A stretch of DNA of 5,636 nt, taken from an uncultured Collinsella sp. (lineage in GTDB: Bacteria > Actinomycetota > Coriobacteriia > Coriobacteriales > Coriobacteriaceae). Shown in pieces: positions 1 through 5,465 of the stretch. The position numbers and the translations under genes are program-made. The stretch is from contig CAUCXP010000114.1 of the NCBI GenBank assembly GCA_958446785.1, positions 1 through 5,636 of the forward strand, in the 5' to 3' direction. Below the pieces are notes generated by a model. That model had not been told where the DNA came from and ran no database searches. It worked only from the letters and a program-made list of their open reading frames with translations. How positions within the stretch are numbered: position 1 is the stretch's first letter; every line of letters begins with the position of its first letter.

Positions 1-240
1 CTCATTGCGATGCACGCCGCACCGACTGCAAGTCCCATGACAAGGTTTCTCGTAACCGGCAACGCGCGCACCTTTGGCTTTGGCGATTCGGGCAACGACC
101 TGGGCATGCTCGCTGCGGTCGAGACGGCCGTGGCCATGGGCAACGCCATGCCCGAGGTCAAGGCGGTCGCCGACTACGTGACCAACGATGTCGCACACGA
201 CGGTACCGTCACAGCGATGCAGCATTTTGGGTTGATTTAA
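1..240 (+). CDS. HAD-superfamily hydrolase (Cof/IIB type), C-terminal part, cut by window edge
   Basis: The frame is open to the left edge and ends at TAA 238-240. The C-terminal 50 or so residues carry the last HAD motif, FGFGDSGNDLGML, whose acidic residues bind the catalytic Mg2+. This is followed by AVAMGNAMPEVKAVADYVT and a DGTV...HFGLI tail, which is typical of Cof-type sugar-phosphate or nucleotide phosphatases. The nucleophile Asp motif, the cap and the conserved Lys would lie upstream, so substrate cannot be judged. The first 20 or so residues, up to TGNART, do not look like the usual segment before this motif: no Lys-Gly element is visible. The window may simply begin in a divergent part, or there may be an upstream frameshift. 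ATG codons at 10 and 37 lack a clear ribosome binding site, so neither is taken as the start. The family call is firm; gene integrity is uncertain. Confidence 0.8.
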   Translation, partial: LIAMHAAPTASPMTRFLVTGNARTFGFGDSGNDLGMLAAVETAVAMGNAMPEVKAVADYVTNDVAHDGTVTAMQHFGLI

Positions 241-241
241 T

Positions 242-282
242 AAATGGCCGGGTCGCCCGCAGTGGGGGCGACCCGGCCATTT
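242..282. terminator. Bidirectional hairpin terminator between convergent genes
   Basis: A perfect 17-bp inverted repeat (242-258 with 266-282, arm AAATGGCCGGGTCGCCC) surrounds a 7-nt loop. It starts just after the HAD stop codon and ends 3 nt before the repressor stop codon. The arms end in AAA/TTT, and each side is followed by short T-containing stretches (CTATTTT on +, ATTAAAT on -). The T-tracts are weak, but the position and GC-rich stem fit a shared terminator for both genes. Confidence 0.8.
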
Positions 283-285
283 GAG

Positions 286-1077
286 CTATTTTGCAATATA
301 GAGCTTGGGATGACTGCGACTGCTCTCGATCGCCGCCGTCATGATGCCCTCGTCGTCTCCATCAACGATGATGCCGTCGAGGTCATCGATCTGCGCGGAC
401 TGATAAAAACTGGTCTTGTTGAACTTTCCCTGGTCAACCATCATGTAGCCCTGGTTTGAGTTGGTAAGGTACATATGCTTGATCATGGCCGAGAAGTCGT
501 GCTCGACGGTAAAACCGTGGTCGGGGTGGAATCCGTCAGCACTGACAAACGCCTTGTCGGCATGTAGTTTGCTCATGCAGTCGAGCGTTAGTGCGCCCGC
601 GAGATAGAGGTGGCCCTTGCGCACGGAGCCGCCCAGCAGCACTACCGAAGCATTGGGGAGATTGAAGCTGGCGTAGTTCGCGATTGCAAGATCGCCGGTG
701 ATAATGGTGATCTCACGCTTGTCCATGAGGGCCTTAGCGAAGTAAAAGCCTGTGGTGCCGATATCAATTACCAGAACATCGCCATCATCAACAAGAGTTG
801 CTGCGGTTGCGGCGATGGCTTCCTTGGCCTCGACTTGGACATTGATGCGCTCCTCGGGATACGAGATTGCGTTGGAGCGAGAAAGCGATACCGCTCCGCC
901 GCGTACGCGACGCAGCTTGCCTTCGGATTCCAGCGAGATGAGGTCGTGTCGTGCGGTGACTTCCGAAACCGAAAAACGGCGAACGATGTCGGATACCGAG
1001 ATATTTGGCTTTTCGGCCAGCCAATTCATGATAAATCGCTGACGCTCGGCCGGTGAAAGGTCTGAAGTAGATGCCAT
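286..1077 (-). CDS. DeoR/GlpR-family transcriptional repressor of sugar metabolism
   Basis: The protein is 263 aa, the usual length for the family. An N-terminal winged helix-turn-helix (about residues 10-62) contains VSDIVRRFSVSEVTARHDL and closes with LESEGKLRRVRGGA, which closely matches the DeoR signature (T-x-R-x-DL...LE..G...R.xGGA); His44 replaces the more usual Arg. The C-terminal sugar-phosphate sensing domain shows DIGTT (105-109), LLGGSVRKGH (148-156), ADKAFVSADG (173-182) and VDQGKFNKTSF (214-224), all standard DeoRC landmarks. The start is set at 1077 by AAAAGGAG six bases upstream and by protein length; the frame stays open for 49 further codons upstream, but that part has no family similarity and would run over the promoter. 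The gene is divergent from the transaldolase-PTS operon, so control of that operon, and of itself, is likely. The effector is probably a phosphorylated sugar; which one cannot be seen. Confidence 0.93.
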   Translation of the reverse strand: MASTSDLSPAERQRFIMNWLAEKPNISVSDIVRRFSVSEVTARHDLISLESEGKLRRVRGGAVSLSRSNAISYPEERINVQVEAKEAIAATAATLVDDGDVLVIDIGTTGFYFAKALMDKREITIITGDLAIANYASFNLPNASVVLLGGSVRKGHLYLAGALTLDCMSKLHADKAFVSADGFHPDHGFTVEHDFSAMIKHMYLTNSNQGYMMVDQGKFNKTSFYQSAQIDDLDGIIVDGDDEGIMTAAIESSRSHPKLYIAK

Positions 1078-1114
1078 ATGCCGCTCCTTTTGAACAAAAG
1101 GTAAAAGATGCGCC

Positions 1115-1155
1115 TTTCGTAATCGAAATATAACGTATCGATATGAAAAGAACAA
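1115..1155 (-). promoter_or_regulatory. Promoter of the DeoR-family repressor gene with overlapping inverted repeat
   Basis: On the - strand, TTGTTC (1155-1150) and TATATT (1132-1127) are separated by 17 nt, placing transcription start near 1120, about 40 nt before the start codon. The -10 box overlaps a small inverted repeat, TTTCG-TAAT-CGAAA (1115-1128), whose TTTCGAT core (- strand) recurs in the putative operators at 1321-1397. Autoregulation is a reasonable inference. The -35 box is weak (3 of 6), so this is a candidate rather than a certainty. Confidence 0.5.
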
Positions 1156-1309
1156 GGCAAATTCGAATGAATCAAAAGAACGGAATGGCATGTCACAAAT
1201 GCATGCGTAGCAGATAGTTCGCACGTAAACGGGCTATAAAGAGTCTCATTCTGAAGGTGCCGCCCAAAAGAAGTACGTTCACGCCCGATATTCGACCGTT
1301 CACGGAAAG

Positions 1310-1397
1310 TTGACAATTGAGCTTTCGATAGCTTTTGAAATGGTTTATAAAAGAAAACAGAAAAGCTTTTGAAACAAAGAAGAAGGCTTTCGATAGC
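1310..1397 (+). promoter_or_regulatory. Operon promoter region with four GCTTTYGAWA operator-like repeats
   Basis: Four copies of a ten-base motif lie on the + strand: GCTTTCGATA at 1321 and 1386, and GCTTTTGAAA at 1331 and 1365. The first two are directly abutting, exactly one helical turn apart; the last two are 21 bases apart. The longer 12-mer GCTTTCGATAGC (1321-1332 and 1386-1397) and 11-mer AGCTTTTGAAA (1330-1340 and 1364-1374) are each repeated exactly. Direct repeats with a TTTC/TTTT core are common operators for DeoR-family repressors. A consensus -35, TTGACA (1310-1315), has only a poor -10 at 17-18 nt; alternatively TATAAA (1346-1351) could be the -10 with a weak TTTCGA -35 (1323-1328, 17 nt). 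Either way the repeats would sit on the promoter and early transcript, which suits repression. Confidence 0.6.
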
Positions 1398-1425
1398 AAT
1401 AGTGTTAGATGAGAAAGGACCGAAC

Positions 1426-2136
1426 ATGGCGATCAAGGTGTTTGCCGACGGCGCTAACCTCGAGGGCATGCTTGACATGCATGACAATGGCAACGTTCAG
1501 GGCTTCACGACCAATCCTTCCCTTATGAAGGCCGGCGGCGTGACCGACTACCGCGCTTTTGCCAAGACGGTTCTTGAGCACATTACTGATGTGTCGGTCT
1601 CTTTTGAGGTATTCGCCGACGACGAGGCGGGTATGGAAGCCGAGGCTCGCGAGATCGCAACCTGGGCAGACAACGTCTACGTTAAGATCCCGGCGCTCAA
1701 CACCAAGGGTGAGTCCACTGCCGCGCTGGTCAAGCGCCTTTCTGCCGACGGCATCAAGGTGAATGTCACCACTATCTTCACGCCCGAGCAGGTCGACGAG
1801 TTTGTCGATGCCGTCTCTGCTGAGACCCCCTCTATTCTGTCCATCTTTGCCGGTCGCATTGCCGATACCGGCGTCGATCCGCTGCCCCTCATGGCGGAGT
1901 CCGTAAAGAAGGCTGCCGTTAAGCCTGCTGCCGAGGTTCTCTGGGCGTCTACGCGCGAGGTCCTCAATATCTTCCAGGCGGAGTCCGTTGGATGCCAGAT
2001 CATTACGGTCCCCAATGCCCTTCTTGCCAAGCGCAAGAATTTCGGGAAAGATTTGCTTGAGTACTCGCTTGATACGGTCAAGGGCTTTGCCCGCGACATT
2101 CAGGCGCTTGGTTTTCATATCCTGCCCGAGGAGTAG
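1426..2136 (+). CDS. tal: Small transaldolase (TalC/Fsa group), first gene of the PTS operon
   Basis: A 236-aa class I aldolase of the short transaldolase group, usually about 215 aa. Visible landmarks are FADGAN with Asp8, TTNPS (28-32), VYVKIP with the Schiff-base Lys87, VTTIFT with Thr116, FAGRIADTGVDP with Phe141 and Arg144, and LWASTRE (172-178). Aligned to E. coli FsaA, Gln59 corresponds to Glu61 and Tyr131 to Phe141. Those are the residues of genuine transaldolases, so dihydroxyacetone transfer between sedoheptulose-7-phosphate or fructose-6-phosphate and aldose phosphates is favoured over fructose-6-phosphate aldolase activity. The start is ATG 1426, supported by GAAAGGA six bases upstream and by the matching MAIKVFADGAN start of the second copy; an upstream in-frame TTG at 1369 is ignored. 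The stop overlaps the ribosome binding site of the EIIA gene, nine bases before its start, so the two are probably translationally coupled. Being cytosolic and co-expressed with the transporter, it presumably processes the imported sugar phosphate. Confidence 0.92.
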   Translation: MAIKVFADGANLEGMLDMHDNGNVQGFTTNPSLMKAGGVTDYRAFAKTVLEHITDVSVSFEVFADDEAGMEAEAREIATWADNVYVKIPALNTKGESTAALVKRLSADGIKVNVTTIFTPEQVDEFVDAVSAETPSILSIFAGRIADTGVDPLPLMAESVKKAAVKPAAEVLWASTREVLNIFQAESVGCQIITVPNALLAKRKNFGKDLLEYSLDTVKGFARDIQALGFHILPEE

Positions 2137-2145
2137 GGGACGAGC

Positions 2146-2592
2146 ATGCTGACCGATCTTCTTAAGCCCGAGCTTGTTGCCTGCCACGTCGAGGCCTCCG
2201 ACTGGGAGGAAGCGATCAGGGCATGCGGTAAGTTGCTCGTAGACGCTGGCAAATGCGACCAGAGCTATGTTGACGCCATGATTTCATCGGTTCACAAATT
2301 CGGCCCCTATATGGTCTTGGAAGAGGGCATCGCCATGCCCCACGCTCAGGCAGATGGCAATGTGAGTGAAGCGGGGATCTGTATCGTCACGCTTGACCCT
2401 GCCATTGCGTTTGGACACGAGGATTTCGATCCGGTTCACGTGCTCGTGGGTATTTGCGCACCCGACCCCAAGGCTCATCTTGGCTGCTTGGCGGAGCTTT
2501 CGCAGATGTTCGAGGACGAGGACTGCGTTGCCAAGCTCAGCGCATGCGATGCGCCCGAGCAGGTTTTGGAGACCATGCGTTCATTCTTTTAG
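2146..2592 (+). CDS. PTS EIIA component, ascorbate (UlaC/SgaA) type of the mannitol-fructose superfamily
   Basis: A 148-aa cytosolic phosphocarrier. The segment GPYMVLEEGIAMPHAQ (53-68) is the phosphorylation site motif, with His66 as the residue that accepts phosphate from HPr. A second landmark, HLGCLAELSQMF (111-122), matches the equivalent HIGAIQALSELL stretch I recall for E. coli UlaC. The length is normal for a free-standing IIA. The start ATG 2146 has AGGGGA (2135-2140) five bases upstream, within the preceding stop codon region. It would donate phosphate to Cys7 of the EIIB encoded next. Assignment to the UlaC-type family is strong; ascorbate as the substrate is not supported by context, since no ascorbate-6-phosphate catabolic genes are present. 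Confidence 0.92.
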   Translation: MLTDLLKPELVACHVEASDWEEAIRACGKLLVDAGKCDQSYVDAMISSVHKFGPYMVLEEGIAMPHAQADGNVSEAGICIVTLDPAIAFGHEDFDPVHVLVGICAPDPKAHLGCLAELSQMFEDEDCVAKLSACDAPEQVLETMRSFF

Positions 2593-2604
2593 GCCTTAAT
2601 GGCA

Positions 2605-2644
2605 CGGCGATGCGTCGCCGCTTTTGGATAGACGGAAAACCGTC
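2605..2644 (+). other. Two tandem intercistronic hairpins between EIIA and EIIB genes
   Basis: The 75-base gap holds CGGCGA-TGCG-TCGCCG (2605-2620), followed by CTTTT, and then GACGG-AAAA-CCGTC (2631-2644), ending six bases before the EIIB ribosome binding site. The first could act as a weak partial terminator, the second as a structure that modulates EIIB translation or blocks RNA decay. Both are perfect stems, but short (6 and 5 bp). Function is inferred. Confidence 0.5.
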
Positions 2645-2667
2645 ACGTGTAGGAGAGGAAGGTTGCC

Positions 2668-2943
2668 ATGCATATCATCACCGTATGCGGAAACGGCATC
2701 GGGTCCAGCCTGATGCTCGCTGGCAAAGTCGAGGAGCTTTGCGAGGAGGAGGGCATCAAGGCCGACGTTGAGTCTATGGACCTGAACGGTGCTTCTTCCG
2801 CAAATCCGGATCTGTTCATCACCGTTAAAGAACTCGCCCCCGAGCTCCACGGCAACGTTGTGATCGTTCGCAGCTATGTGAACAAGAAGAAGATCCGCGA
2901 AGACGCCCTCGAGGCAATCAAGGCGGCCGCCGCTAACGCCTAA
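2668..2943 (+). CDS. PTS EIIB component, ascorbate (UlaB/SgaB) type
   Basis: A 91-aa protein with the Rossmann-like IIB fold expected of the lactose/ascorbate group. The N-terminus reads MHIITVCGNGIGSSLM: Cys7 in CGNGIGSS is the phosphocysteine that takes phosphate from EIIA and passes it to the sugar. UlaB begins in the same way (VCGNGQGSS). The rest fits the family: a Lys/Glu-rich first helix, then NPDLFITVKELAPEL and NVVIVRSYVNKKKI strands and loops. The start ATG 2668 has an AGGAGAGGAAGG purine run (2651-2662) just upstream. It acts in the cytosol, docked on the EIIC encoded downstream. The protein lacks any fused A or C domain. Confidence 0.93.
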   Translation: MHIITVCGNGIGSSLMLAGKVEELCEEEGIKADVESMDLNGASSANPDLFITVKELAPELHGNVVIVRSYVNKKKIREDALEAIKAAAANA

Positions 2944-2957
2944 AGCGGCACAAAAAA

Positions 2958-2989
2958 GGGCGGTTCCCTGTGGAAGAGGGAAACGCGCC
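2958..2989 (+). other. Intercistronic hairpin between EIIB and EIIC genes
   Basis: TTCCCT (2964-2969) pairs with AGGGAA (2977-2982) around a 7-nt loop, and the stem continues with GGGCG against CGCGCCC after one G-A mismatch and one bulged G. No T-run follows, so it is not a terminator. It lies 13 bases upstream of the EIIC ribosome binding site and may protect or punctuate the mRNA. Confidence 0.45.
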
Positions 2990-3014
2990 CACGTTAGAGA
3001 GAAAGGAAGCGCAG

Positions 3015-4406
3015 ATGCAAGCCATCCTTCCCATACTTGAGTTTATCCAATCGATTCTGACCAAGCCAGCGTGGATTATGGGTCTATTTGCCTTTGTGGG
3101 CCTTGTCGCGCTTAAGCGTCCTGCCCACAAGGTGATGACGGGCACCCTGAAGCCCATTCTTGGTTACATCATGCTGTCCGCCGGCGCCGCTGTTGTTCAG
3201 GAGAACCTTGCTCCGCTGGGTACCTTCATCGAGACCGGTTTCCACATCACCGGCGTCGTGCCCAACAACGAGGTCGTTGTTTCGATGGCTCAGAGCGTCC
3301 TCGGCGTTCAGACCATGATGATCCTGATTCTCGGCTATGTCGTGAACATTATCATTGCCCGCTTTACCAAGTTTAAGTACATCTTCCTGACGGGCCATCA
3401 CAGCATGTTTATGGCCTGCCTGCTGTCTGCCGTTCTGCAGGCATCTGGCTTCCAGGATGTCCAGCTTGTCATCGTGGGCGGCATGTTCCTGGGCCTCGTG
3501 AGCGCTATGCTTCCCGCCGTTGGTCAGCGTTTCACCGAGAAGGTTACCGATGGCGATGAAATCGCCATGGGCCACTTCGGTTCACTCGCCTATTACATCT
3601 CCGCTGCAGTCGGTACGCTTTTTGCTAAGGACGCCGAGGAGAACAGCACCGAGAAGATCGAGGTTCCCGAGAAGTTCGCCTTCCTGCGCGACACTACCAT
3701 CTCCACGGCTCTTACCATGGCCTTCTTCTACCTGGTTACCGCTTTCGCCGCTTACATCGCAGATCCTGCGGTCGTTACCAAGACCGCTGGCGGCGACAAC
3801 GTGATTGTCTATGCCCTGACCTGTGCCCTGTCCTTTGCCGTTGGTGTCACCATCGTCTATAACGGCGTTCGTATGATCCTTGCCGACCTGGTCCCGGCTT
3901 TCCAGGGCATCTCCAACAAGCTGATCCCCGGTGCCATCCCCGCCGTCGACTGCGCCGTCTTCTTCCCCTATGCTCCCACCGCCGTCATCCTCGGCTTTGT
4001 CGCTTCCTTTATCGGTGGCGTGGTCGGTATGTTCATCGTGGGCGCTACCCTGGGCATCTTCATCATCCCGGGCATGGTTCCTCACTTCTTCTGCGGTGCT
4101 ACCGCGGGCATCTACGGCAATGCTACCGGCGGTCGCAAGGGCGCAGCTCTTGGCGCTTTCGTCAACGGCCTGCTCATCACCTTTGCCCCGGCCCTGCTCC
4201 TGCCCGTTCTTGACGTCTTTGGCTTCAAGAACACTACGTTCGGCGACTTTGATTTCTCCGTCATTGGCATTACGCTTGGCCGCGCTGCCGAGGCCTTCGG
4301 TACCACCGGTGTCTACGCGATTCTTGCTGTCCTTCTGATCGTCGCCTTCGTCCCCAACTTCATCCACACCAAGGGTGCTGTGATCAATCACGTTGAGGAA
4401 GAGTAA
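3015..4406 (+). CDS. PTS EIIC permease, ascorbate (UlaA/SgaT) family
   Basis: A 463-aa polytopic membrane protein, close to the length I recall for E. coli UlaA (about 465). Hydrophobic segments are spread throughout, for example near residues 21-33, 46-62, 100-115, 130-168, 230-249, 263-283, 320-359, 377-400 and 433-449. Family landmarks shared with UlaA are LTGHH (125-129), VTDGDEIAMGH (177-187) and LIPGAIPAVDCAVFFPYAP (303-321). These lie in the regions that form the substrate site and elevator core in the UlaA structure. It translocates a sugar and hands it to phospho-EIIB. The start ATG 3015 has AAAGGAA (3002-3008) at good spacing; an in-frame GTG at 2970 would add 15 hydrophilic residues and lies in the intercistronic hairpin, so it is not chosen. 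Last gene of the operon, followed by a strong terminator. Substrate unknown: family membership alone does not prove ascorbate, and no ula catabolic genes are linked. Confidence 0.94.
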   Translation: MQAILPILEFIQSILTKPAWIMGLFAFVGLVALKRPAHKVMTGTLKPILGYIMLSAGAAVVQENLAPLGTFIETGFHITGVVPNNEVVVSMAQSVLGVQTMMILILGYVVNIIIARFTKFKYIFLTGHHSMFMACLLSAVLQASGFQDVQLVIVGGMFLGLVSAMLPAVGQRFTEKVTDGDEIAMGHFGSLAYYISAAVGTLFAKDAEENSTEKIEVPEKFAFLRDTTISTALTMAFFYLVTAFAAYIADPAVVTKTAGGDNVIVYALTCALSFAVGVTIVYNGVRMILADLVPAFQGISNKLIPGAIPAVDCAVFFPYAPTAVILGFVASFIGGVVGMFIVGATLGIFIIPGMVPHFFCGATAGIYGNATGGRKGAALGAFVNGLLITFAPALLLPVLDVFGFKNTTFGDFDFSVIGITLGRAAEAFGTTGVYAILAVLLIVAFVPNFIHTKGAVINHVEEE

Positions 4407-4463
4407 TCCAGGCATACGTTAAGCCCTAATCGGGCGGAGCTCCGATAACCGGCTCCTACACGG

Positions 4464-4505
4464 AAGCGGTGACGTCTCAAATGAGGCGTCACCGCTTTTT
4501 GTTTT
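4464..4505 (+). terminator. Intrinsic terminator of the transaldolase-PTS operon
   Basis: The stem 4464-4478 pairs with 4483-4497 (15 bp with a single G-T wobble) around an AAAT loop. It is rich in GC at the base (AAGCGGTGACG/CGTCACCGCTT) and runs into TTTTTGTTTT. It starts 58 bases after the EIIC stop codon. This is a textbook rho-independent terminator and separates the operon from the second transaldolase gene. Confidence 0.92.
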
Positions 4506-4730
4506 GGACTGGTTGTGAAAACGCACCGGTGAAGCGCTGTCTCTGCGCCGCGAACGGAATCAACCGCGATGATCAGCAAAAACGTTTTGCCGCTGGGGTG
4601 TCGATATAAAAATGGTAAAACTGCAAAACCGTTCGCCGAGAAGATGAAAACCCGCAGCTCACGCCTTGATAAACGTAGGTAAAGTGTTTAGCAGTTTATC
4701 GGCCGTATGCTAACGAAAGGAATCAGGCAG
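4506..4730 (+). promoter_or_regulatory. Upstream control region of the second transaldolase gene
   Basis: There is no credible gene in the non-coding stretch between the operon and the second transaldolase. GCAAAAACGTTTTGC (4576-4590) is an inverted repeat, GCAAAA-ACG-TTTTGC, with a ten-base AAAACGTTTT core and a central CG as in LacI/CcpA-type operators. A near copy of its left part, GCAAAACCGTT (4623-4633), follows 47 bases later and differs at one of 11 positions. Between them lies TATAAA (4605-4610), a possible -10 box without a good -35. TTGATA (4666-4671) is a possible -35, but no good -10 stands at the right distance. The ribosome binding site GAAAGGA (4715-4721) is clear. The GCTTTYGAWA repeats of the first operon are absent here, so this gene is probably under different control. 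Confidence 0.5.
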
Positions 4731-5435
4731 ATGGCAATCAAGGTGTTCGCTGACGGTGCAAACCTCGAGGGCATGCTCGACATGTACGAGAACGGCAACG
4801 TTCAGGGTTTCACGACCAACCCGTCCCTTATGAAGAAGGGCGGCGTGACGGATTACCGCGCGTTTGCCAAGGAGGTCCTGGCCCACATCACCGATGTGTC
4901 CGTCTCGTTTGAGGTCTTTGCCGACGACGTCGAGACCATGGAGGTCGAGGCCCGCGAGATCGCTACCTGGGCCGAGAACGTCTACGTCAAGATTCCGTGC
5001 GTGACTACCAAGGGCGAGTCCACGGCCGAGTTGGTGCGCAAGCTTTCCGCCGACGGCATTAAGGTCAACGTCACCACCATCTTTACGCCTGCGCAGGTCG
5101 ACGAGATGGTCGACGCTGTCGACGCCGAGACGCCGTCCATCATCTCGCTCTTTGCCGGCCGTATCGCCGACACGGGTGTCGATCCCATTCCGTTTATGAC
5201 GGAGTCGGTCAAGAAGGCCGCCGCCAAGCCCAACTGCGAGGTCCTGTGGGCGTCCACGCGCGAGCTTATCAACATTTACCAGGCGCAGGCCTGCGGCTGT
5301 CAGATCATCACGGTGCCCAACAGCATCCTGGCCAAGCGCAAGAACATCGGTCGCGACCCGTATGAGGTTTCGCTCGATACCGTGCGCGGCTTTGCCAAGG
5401 ATATCGCCGCTTTGGGCTTCCATATCCTGCCGTAA
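4731..5435 (+). CDS. tal: Small transaldolase, second paralogue
   Basis: A 234-aa protein, 191 of 234 residues identical (about 82%, counted by eye without gaps) to the transaldolase at 1426-2136; only the two final Glu residues are missing. All active-site positions are kept: Asp8, TTNPS (28-32), Glu61, Schiff-base Lys87, Thr116, Phe141, Arg144 and LWASTRE (172-178). The same transaldolase rather than fructose-6-phosphate aldolase activity is therefore predicted. Changes cluster at 64-70, 89-100 and 183-189, away from the catalytic motifs. It has its own control region after a strong terminator and lacks the operator repeats of the first copy. Codons are visibly more C/G-ended (GTC, GAC, ATC) than in the first copy, which may indicate higher expression. 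It could be the housekeeping pentose-phosphate enzyme while the other copy serves the PTS. The start ATG 4731 is set by GAAAGGA nine bases upstream and by alignment with its paralogue; an in-frame ATG at 4707 has no ribosome binding site. Confidence 0.92.
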   Translation: MAIKVFADGANLEGMLDMYENGNVQGFTTNPSLMKKGGVTDYRAFAKEVLAHITDVSVSFEVFADDVETMEVEAREIATWAENVYVKIPCVTTKGESTAELVRKLSADGIKVNVTTIFTPAQVDEMVDAVDAETPSIISLFAGRIADTGVDPIPFMTESVKKAAAKPNCEVLWASTRELINIYQAQACGCQIITVPNSILAKRKNIGRDPYEVSLDTVRGFAKDIAALGFHILP

Positions 5436-5465
5436 CGCGAACACTGGCTGCGCCGCGGGTTGTTC

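Larger units (their letters stand above)
1078..1425. promoter_or_regulatory. Divergent control region between repressor and transaldolase-PTS operon
   Basis: This 348-base gap is AT-richer than the flanking genes and has no credible gene. From left to right it holds: the repressor ribosome binding site; CCTTTTGAAC (1086-1095), which resembles the operator motif; the repressor promoter and its TTTCG/CGAAA inverted repeat (1115-1155); the short palindromes TATCGATA (1136-1143) and ATTCGAAT (1161-1168); a stretch from about 1180 to 1305 in which I see nothing clear; a TTGACA box (1310-1315); the four GCTTTYGAWA repeats; and the GAAAGGA ribosome binding site (1413-1419) of the first transaldolase gene. 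Confidence 0.7.

Noticed and set aside
1078..1224. N-terminal extension of the DeoR-family repressor (49 more codons to an ATG at 1224)
   Set aside because: The extension has no family similarity, would cover the promoter, and the ATG at 1077 has an excellent ribosome binding site and gives the normal protein length.
1369..1425. TTG start for the first transaldolase
   Set aside because: The added residues are basic and unlike the family; the second copy confirms the MAIKVFADGAN start at 1426.
2970..3014. GTG start adding 15 residues to the EIIC protein
   Set aside because: It lies inside the intercistronic hairpin loop with no ribosome binding site; ATG 3015 has AAAGGAA at good spacing and gives the UlaA-like start.
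3582..4415. Long open frame antisense to the EIIC gene (and similar ones antisense to both transaldolases)
   Set aside because: They arise from the codon bias of the real genes on + and encode Gly/Asp-rich sequence with no recognisable domain or ribosome binding site.
4515..4530. Possible catabolite-response element (TGAAAACGCACC)
   Set aside because: Only the left half fits the consensus; the right half lacks the expected symmetry, and it lies right after the terminator, far from any promoter box.
4388..4579. Small - strand open frame across the operon terminator
   Set aside because: It runs through the terminator hairpin, has no ribosome binding site and no recognisable motif.
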